Below, piece after piece: positions 57,917 through 64,000 of a stretch of 64,000 nucleotides of DNA. This DNA comes from Clusia tigrina. Taxonomy: Eukaryota; Arthropoda; Insecta; Diptera; Clusiidae. Made by a program: the position numbers and the translations under genes. The first letter of the stretch is position 1; the number at the start of each line of letters is the position of its first letter. The stretch covers positions 96,179,152 to 96,243,151 of the forward strand of contig OV050030.1 of the NCBI GenBank assembly GCA_920105625.2, read 5' to 3'. A model generated the notes under the pieces. It saw only the letters and a program-made list of their open reading frames with translations, had not been told where the DNA came from and did not search any database.

Positions 57917-58801
57917 CGAGGTATGATCAAAAAATAACCGTTATTGTGAGATCAAAAAATAAAGTATTTATTTATTCATCAACAACTATCTTGTGCCCTT
58001 CAAAGTAATTCCCCTCAGATATAATACACTTATGCCAGCGTTTTTTCCAATCCTCGAAACAATTCGGAAACGCTTTATTTCGTATCGCCAACAGCTCCTG
58101 TTTCGATTTTTCTTTTATCTCCTCAATCGTAGCAAAACGCTTTCCTTTCATCGGTGTCTTCAGTTTTGGAAACAGAAAAAGTCAGCGGGGCCCAAGTCCG
58201 GTGAATACGGTGGTTGAGGCATGATAACGGTTTTGTTTTTGGCCAAAAACAGCTCCTGAGCGATGTCCATGCGACGTTGTTTTTGCTCAAAATTTAGCAA
58301 TTTTGGAACAATCTTCTCAGCCGCACGTTTCATGCCTAAAACATAAAGCCGAACGATATGCCAACATCATCAGCAACCTCTCTGATAGTGATTCGACGAT
58401 TATCCAAAATCATTTTCTTCACTGCGTCAATGTTTTCATCGGTTGTTGACGTGCTCGGGCGACCAGGACGAGCATCGTCATTGAAATCTTCTCGGCCTTC
58501 CTTAAACCGGTTATACCACAAGTGAACTTGTATTCTGCTCATAGTAGACTCGCCAAAGGCCACAGTCAACATTTCAAATGTCTTTGCGCATTTAATTTCA
58601 TTTTTTACACAAAACTGAATACAGTTTCTTTGATCCATCCAAAACGACTAACCTTTTTATCTGTCAAAAACAAACTGACAATCCAAAATGGGTGGTATTG
58701 CCAACATATATAACAGACATGTGTACCAACATAAAAAAGAACATCGAACATACGTAACTCACGAAAAGATGAAAATAACGGTTATTTTTTGATCACACCT
58801 C

Positions 58802-58802
<1 letters not shown>
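57917..58802 (-). mobile_element. mariner family 1, internally deleted copy (arm B)
   Basis: Terminal repeats at 57,917-57,945 and 58,774-58,802, TA on both sides. The transposase starts MDQRNCIQFCVKNEIKCAKT at 58,638 and is open for 100 residues, longer at the N-terminus than arm A because the frameshift near 4,900 is absent, but it shifts near 58,340 (GISFGFMF). The same internal deletion of the catalytic core. Each arm has a different frameshift, both after duplication. Confidence 0.88.
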
Positions 58803-59284
<482 letters not shown>

Positions 59285-59451
59285 TATTATATTAATTTAT
59301 ATATAAATTTTTTTATTTATTATATATATTTCTAAGATTTTATATATTTTCTGAATAAGACTACCGAAATTGGTGCTGGTGTTCAAGTTAGCACAATCAG
59401 TATGACACAACAACAAATATCACACACCAACGACAAGCTAGCACGAAACGT

Positions 59452-60075
59452 TTGTGGCGTTATGTTGGTACTCATGACCCTCACTTATGTTCACAATCTC
59501 GGCCATTTTGAATGTTCAGTCAGTTTTTGACAGCTACTGTGCGTGGACGTGTTTTAGCTTGTCTTCGATTTTTGTCTATCCCGAAAAATGGATCAAAGAA
59601 TTTGTATCAAATTTTGTGTGAAAAACATCAGAAAGTGCGCGGAAGTATTCCGAATGTTGACTGTTGCATACGGCAAAGCTACTTTGGACAAAAGCAACGT
59701 TTATCGGTGGTACAAAATGTTTTCAGAGGGCCGAGAAGATATAGGCGACGAAGAGCGTTCCGGAAGCCCGAGCACGTCAACAACAGACGAAAATATTGAT
59801 GAAGTAAAGGAACTAGTATTGGCCAATCGTCGAATCACCGTCAGAGCAGTTGCTGAGGACCTAAATATATCGATTGGCTCGTGTCATTCGATTATCACCA
59901 AAAGTTTGGGCATGAGGCGGGTCGCCGCAAAATTCGTACAAAAAATACTCAATTTCGGCTAAAAACAGCATTGCATTAGCATTGCTCAGGAGCTGTTGGA
60001 ATCTGTCCGTGACGACCCAAATTTGCTGCAGAGAGTCATAACTGGTGATGAATCATGGGTCTATGGCTATGACCA
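59452..60075 (+). mobile_element. mariner family 2, 5' half, fused to BEL (copy C)
   Basis: Begins inside the 5' UTR of mariner 2 (the terminal repeat and about 65 bp are cut by the tandem junction). It includes the transposase start at 59,588 and reaches GDESWVYGYD before fusing to BEL integrase, as in arm A. Confidence 0.87.
59588..59962 (+). pseudogene. mariner 2 transposase N-terminal ORF (copy C)
   Basis: 124 residues, two helix-turn-helix domains, stop at the same place as the arm A copy; Lys for Glu and Glu for Asp differences. The catalytic half is missing apart from the first Asp block after the stop. Confidence 0.83.
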
Positions 60076-60414
60076 AAACCTCCAGAAATGTCCGATTTAC
60101 CTTCAGGAAGACTTTCAACAGATACAAGGGCTTTCTTATATATTGATCTCGACTATTTCGTTCCAATGACGGTAGCTTTAGATCGACGCACACAAAAGAG
60201 AGAAACAAATTCATGTATTCTTGCAGTTAAAGGATTTATACCAAGGCGTGCCGTTCTGTCGACATAAGATGTGATAATGGAACCAATTTCCACAGAGCCG
60301 ACCGAGAATTAAGCGAGGCAGCACAACATCAAAATTTCAAATTGGCCGAGGAGTTTTCCAGTTCAATCACAAAATGGATCTTTATCCCTCCTGCGTCACC
60401 ACATATGGGTGTAA
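60076..60414 (+). pseudogene. BEL/Pao integrase central part (copy C)
   Basis: Same block as 33,984-34,326 and 28,904-29,245 (LDYFVPMTVALDRR, CDNGTNFHRAD, PPASPHMG). The target-duplication site reads GGTGTAA instead of GGTGGAA. Confidence 0.83.
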
Positions 60415-63400
60415 TTTTTTTTTTTATTAAATAGTTGGTTTTTTTTTTTAAATTCTCTTATAATAAGATTAACATTAACTATTCAAATCCTAAATCTTAT
60501 AGCAATATTAACCCGCAACCAGTGTATTGGAGTTAGTTACTAGTAACTAAGTAACTAAAGTAAATTATTTAAATATTTAAGTATAACAGTTTAATCTAGT
60601 GAGAACAATTCAATTAAATAATTTCAGTCTAGCCTACGTAACCGTGTGTATGTTTTGGTTTGAAGTAATTGTCTTGCCAAATAATTGAGTTGATATCGGA
60701 ATTTGAATTTATATTTACACTTAATTTTTTTTTAGCTCAGTTTTTACTAGTGGTATTTTAAAATCGCTGTGGATGCTATCATTTTTAATGTACCAATCGA
60801 AGAATTTTCGATTGTGCACGCTGGATTAATTCAATGTTAGATGAGCTACCATTTCCCCGCAGCTGGGCTCCATACGTCCACATTGGCTTTATTATTCTAT
60901 TATACAGTAGAACTTTGTTTTCTAGTTGCAGTCCTGATTTTTTATTAAGTAACCAATTGATTCCTTGTGATTTCAATTTCATTTGCGTACGTTTGGTTCC
61001 ATGTGCTTGCGCCAACTTAGTCTACGATCGAGATGGACCCCAAGATAGGTTACTTCATTAGCTGGAGGAATAGATAGGCCATTTAATGTGACATTAGAGC
61101 AATTATGCTTACAAAGAGTAAATGTTACGTGGGAACTTTTATTTTCATTTACGCGATGCGCCAATTAGCGAGCCAGGACTCAATTAGTTTTAAGTTCTAA
61201 CTCAGATCTCTCGATGCAATTCTCGGATTTTTATGGCAGCTCAGGTTGGCAGTATCGTCAACAAAAGTCGACGTCATAAGGCGACTGTCTGAGGGCAAAT
61301 CGGAAGTAAATACTAGGTATAGCGGTCCGAGTACACTTCCCTTTGGGACACCAGCTTTAATGTTAAGGACGGGGGTGACACAGCGATTGTACAAATATGA
61401 TTTTTGTATCTGTTGCACGCTTCAGGCACAATTTTTTAGATTTTGTATAATAGACCAGCGTGCCAGACCCTATCAAACGCCTGAGCAATATCAAGGAAAA
61501 TTGCCGAGCAGTACTTTTTATCCTCAAAGCTGTTTGTTATTCCACTGGCTATGCGATTTACCTGCTCTATTGTACTATGTTTCGGGCGAAATCTAAATTA
61601 TACCATTTTCTTCGACATCTGGTAAAATTTTTAGCATCAACAGTCTTTCAAAAAGTTTTCACAGCATCGGAAGTAGACTAATAGCAAAGAAGACAAAGAA
61701 AATTCCCTCCAAATTTATTTACCGTTCCGGCCATTTTTCTTTGGTCACACGTATAGTGTATGTGAATTTATTGTGTTTGTTGTAAAAATATTCCATATCC
61801 CTGCAGTGAAAAATATAGGCAGTCTTCAAAATGTACTACTAAATTTAATAGTAAAAAATCAAGTGGTTAATTTACTATTTCAAAACTTATCTATAAGTTA
61901 AGCAGTTACTGACTTCTGCGGCACTTCATTGCCGTGTATACTAAATTTTTCCTTTCTTGTCAATTTAATAAAAAAGGAAGTAAAGACAAACATTGGAATT
62001 TGAAGAAAAACAGTTCTTCTTATAATTTCAACCACTTTTTGTAATTCCTCAATTTAGAGATAAATCTTCAAGTTAACGCGTGTTTTAAAATATCCGCAAA
62101 GTGTCCGGAAAGAAGAGTGGAAACGTGGCACCATTAATTAACATGCTGAATTAATGGCGAGTACACATTATTATATTATGTACATACATACATATATATG
62201 AATTTTACATATAATTATGAGTTTTACTAGTATTTTACATGTCGAGTACACATTATTATAATATGTATATATGAATTTTACATATATTCTGAGTTTTACT
62301 AGTACTTTAACTAGTTGGTTTCACTGCTGGGATGTTGTCTAAAAATAGCGAATATTCGGAGAAAAAAATCAGAAGAAATCAGGGCTACGTTTAAATTAAA
62401 CTTTTAGGGGGTCACTTCATTTGTATTTTAAAAAGAACTGCGAAACTTCTAAAAAGAAAATAAAATAACAAATCAAAAAAAATTGTATTATTTAATTTGG
62501 AATTGAAAACTCAAATGTTAACAAGTTCTTTTCATAAATTATAACTATTCTTAATGTAACATCTGATCCAATTGCTTTGCATTTACACTTCTGTTCACTG
62601 TAAACGCACCATAGTAATCATAAGATGTAGAATAATAATTATTTGGTTTTTTGCCATAATATTATACTACTAATAACTAAAATAATTAATAAAAATTGAT
62701 TTATATTAAAATTGGGTCCGACTGCCCGAGTAATACCCCAAGCGTGTTTAAATATGCATGGCCATGAACGAATAAAAGTGCACAGGGGACAGTAAAAATA
62801 TTAGAATTTGGAACAGAGGGCGACGAAGATTAAGAAATTGACGGTCAAAAGAGAATTCAACATTTTTACAGTATTCTCACATATAACAACAGTTTCAATA
62901 ATCTCAGAAAAATCTTCAAAATAGGTCAAAAATGCAGCTAAACGAATCAAGTTAACGGCTTTATGCTTTTAATTAAACAGAGGTAGTGTTTCTTTCTTTA
63001 ATAATGAAGAAAACAATTTTTTATTTTGTCAAATAAATTTTTTTACTTAAACGCAACTGGAATATTTCGACTTGTGGATTTTGTGGTTTCATTGACAATG
63101 AGAAATTATCAAAGAAATTGTATGTTTTCATTTATTTTGAGAAATTAAGTGAATTGAGGAATGACGATAGTTAGAGTTAAGGGGGGTGCACTGTATTTTT
63201 ACCACTACATACATCAATTTTAAAAACTCCTCTCAGTAGCAGAACTCGCACAAATACATTCAAATCAACTGTCTATTCTTGTATGTTCTTTGCTAATAGG
63301 TCTGTGACGCCGGTTGTGTTTTATCTTTTCCGCGCTTCGGAATTATGATTACCTGTGATATCTTCCAAGCTGAAGGGAAATAACCAATTCGAAATATATT

Positions 63401-64000
63401 TTAAACAGCTGCGTTAAAACTTTGAAAGCTATATCTGGTAACTCAGCTACCATTTTGGCAGTAGCTGATTCGTAGCCTGTGCATTTTTTCAAGTTGAAAT
63501 GATTTAGAACTGTGCACTTTATTTCCTTCGTCTTAACTTTAATTGCGCCAAACGTTTTTTGGGTGACCAGAGGTGGAAGTGGAATTACGAAATCATTGGT
63601 ACCAGGATTAGGTTGAAACACTTTTTCTAGATGATGAGCAAGCGTTAAGGCATTATCTTTGTTGCTACACGCCCAGCTCCCATTACTCATTCTAAGTTGT
63701 GGTTCCGACTCCTATGGAATTTTGATGCTTTTATTAGCTTTCCACAAGGAATAATTAAAATTTTTTTTCTGTAGGGCATAATTTTCTCGCGTAGTTTTTT
63801 AAGTGATTTTCCAGCTCTGCATGTAAAGCTTCACTGAGCCGTTTTTTAGATAAAGCGCAGTTTTGTTTGGTCGTAGGCGACCTGTGTTTTTGCCAAAGGC
63901 GGCCGAACCGTAATTTTCCATTAACTAGGTTTTCAATGTCCATTGTCGTTCTCCGGATACCATGCAATGGGAATGGTAATTTCGGAGGAGTTACATTTAC
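60415..64000 (-). mobile_element. Jockey-1 LINE, partial (copy C, runs off the window)
   Basis: 3' UTR, RT palm to C-terminus (about 60,780-61,677), the 1.6-kb insert (61,685-63,292), then RT start and endonuclease end (63,300-64,000). Shares with arm B the KKF frameshift and the LKKCTGY variant. It has a private 6-bp insertion (VIPLPPLV for VIPPLV at about 63,575) and loses a few bases at 61,420. Confidence 0.88.
61685..63292. mobile_element. 1.6-kb non-autonomous DNA transposon-like insert (copy C)
   Basis: CTAATAG at 61,678-61,684 and 63,293-63,299; same ends and 72-bp repeats as the other two copies. Confidence 0.7.

Larger units (their letters stand above)
59452..64000 (-). repeat. Copy C: third copy, direct repeat of arm B
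   Basis: From 60,076 on, C matches 33,984 onward at a constant offset of about 26,090 bp. From 59,452 to 60,075 it matches the reverse complement of arm A's mariner 2 (29,246-29,867). The junction with arm B at 59,451/59,452 shows 1-3 bp overlap (AAACGT|TTGTGG). The window ends within C. Confidence 0.93.

Overview
This window is eukaryotic and looks like repeat-rich, probably heterochromatic, chromatin of a dipteran insect. It is AT-rich and carries long (TA)n tracts. Nearly every coding fragment belongs to an insect transposon: Ty3/Gypsy, BEL/Pao, an errantivirus-type endogenous retrovirus, Jockey-clade LINEs, and two mariner families. A higher fly such as a fruit fly is my inference; no species marker is visible. 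I saw no bacterial operon, rRNA, tRNA or CRISPR array.

The layout is dominated by a very large rearrangement. Arm A (about 4,455-29,245) reappears as its reverse complement in arm B (about 33,984-59,451). At 59,451/59,452 arm B runs into a third copy, C (59,452 to the window end), in the same orientation as B. B and C therefore form a direct tandem repeat offset by about 26,090 bp. About 4.7 kb between A and B is single-copy here. Bases 1-4,454 lie outside the repeat.

Outside flank: decayed BEL/Pao pol pieces (1-692), the 3' half of a Ty3/Gypsy element with a long open integrase (695-2,705), LTR-like and dispersed repeat sequence, then about 1 kb with nothing recognised.

Arm A, left to right (arm B mirrors it): an internally deleted mariner (4,657-5,554); a 5.4-kb Gypsy element with both 290-bp LTRs, lacking protease (5,561-10,981); a (TA)n tract into which both inserted; errantivirus LTR, env and integrase remnants on the minus strand (about 11,207-13,433); a LINE tail; a two-part ORF of unknown identity (15,293-16,205); a Gypsy integrase fragment (16,253-17,030); a possible 147-bp phase-0 exon (17,343-17,489); another LINE tail; a broken Jockey LINE with a foreign insert (about 18,740-20,900); the 3' end of a BEL element; and a 5.5-kb Jockey LINE (23,389-28,903) that carries a 1.6-kb non-autonomous DNA transposon-like insert.

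The spacer resolves the nesting. A BEL/Pao element begins near 30,050, continues into arm B to 34,326, is interrupted by the Jockey LINE, and resumes at 40,051 through its integrase C-terminus and LTR. B therefore retains a continuous BEL. In A and C the BEL integrase is instead fused to the 5' half of a second mariner. The few base differences I compared group B with C, whereas the mariner-BEL junction groups A with C.

I found no convincing intact host gene and no coherent new multi-gene system. The noteworthy items are the inverted/tandem architecture, the mosaic junctions, a solitary mariner end repeated inside a (TA)n array, and two possible non-TE coding segments conserved in both arms.
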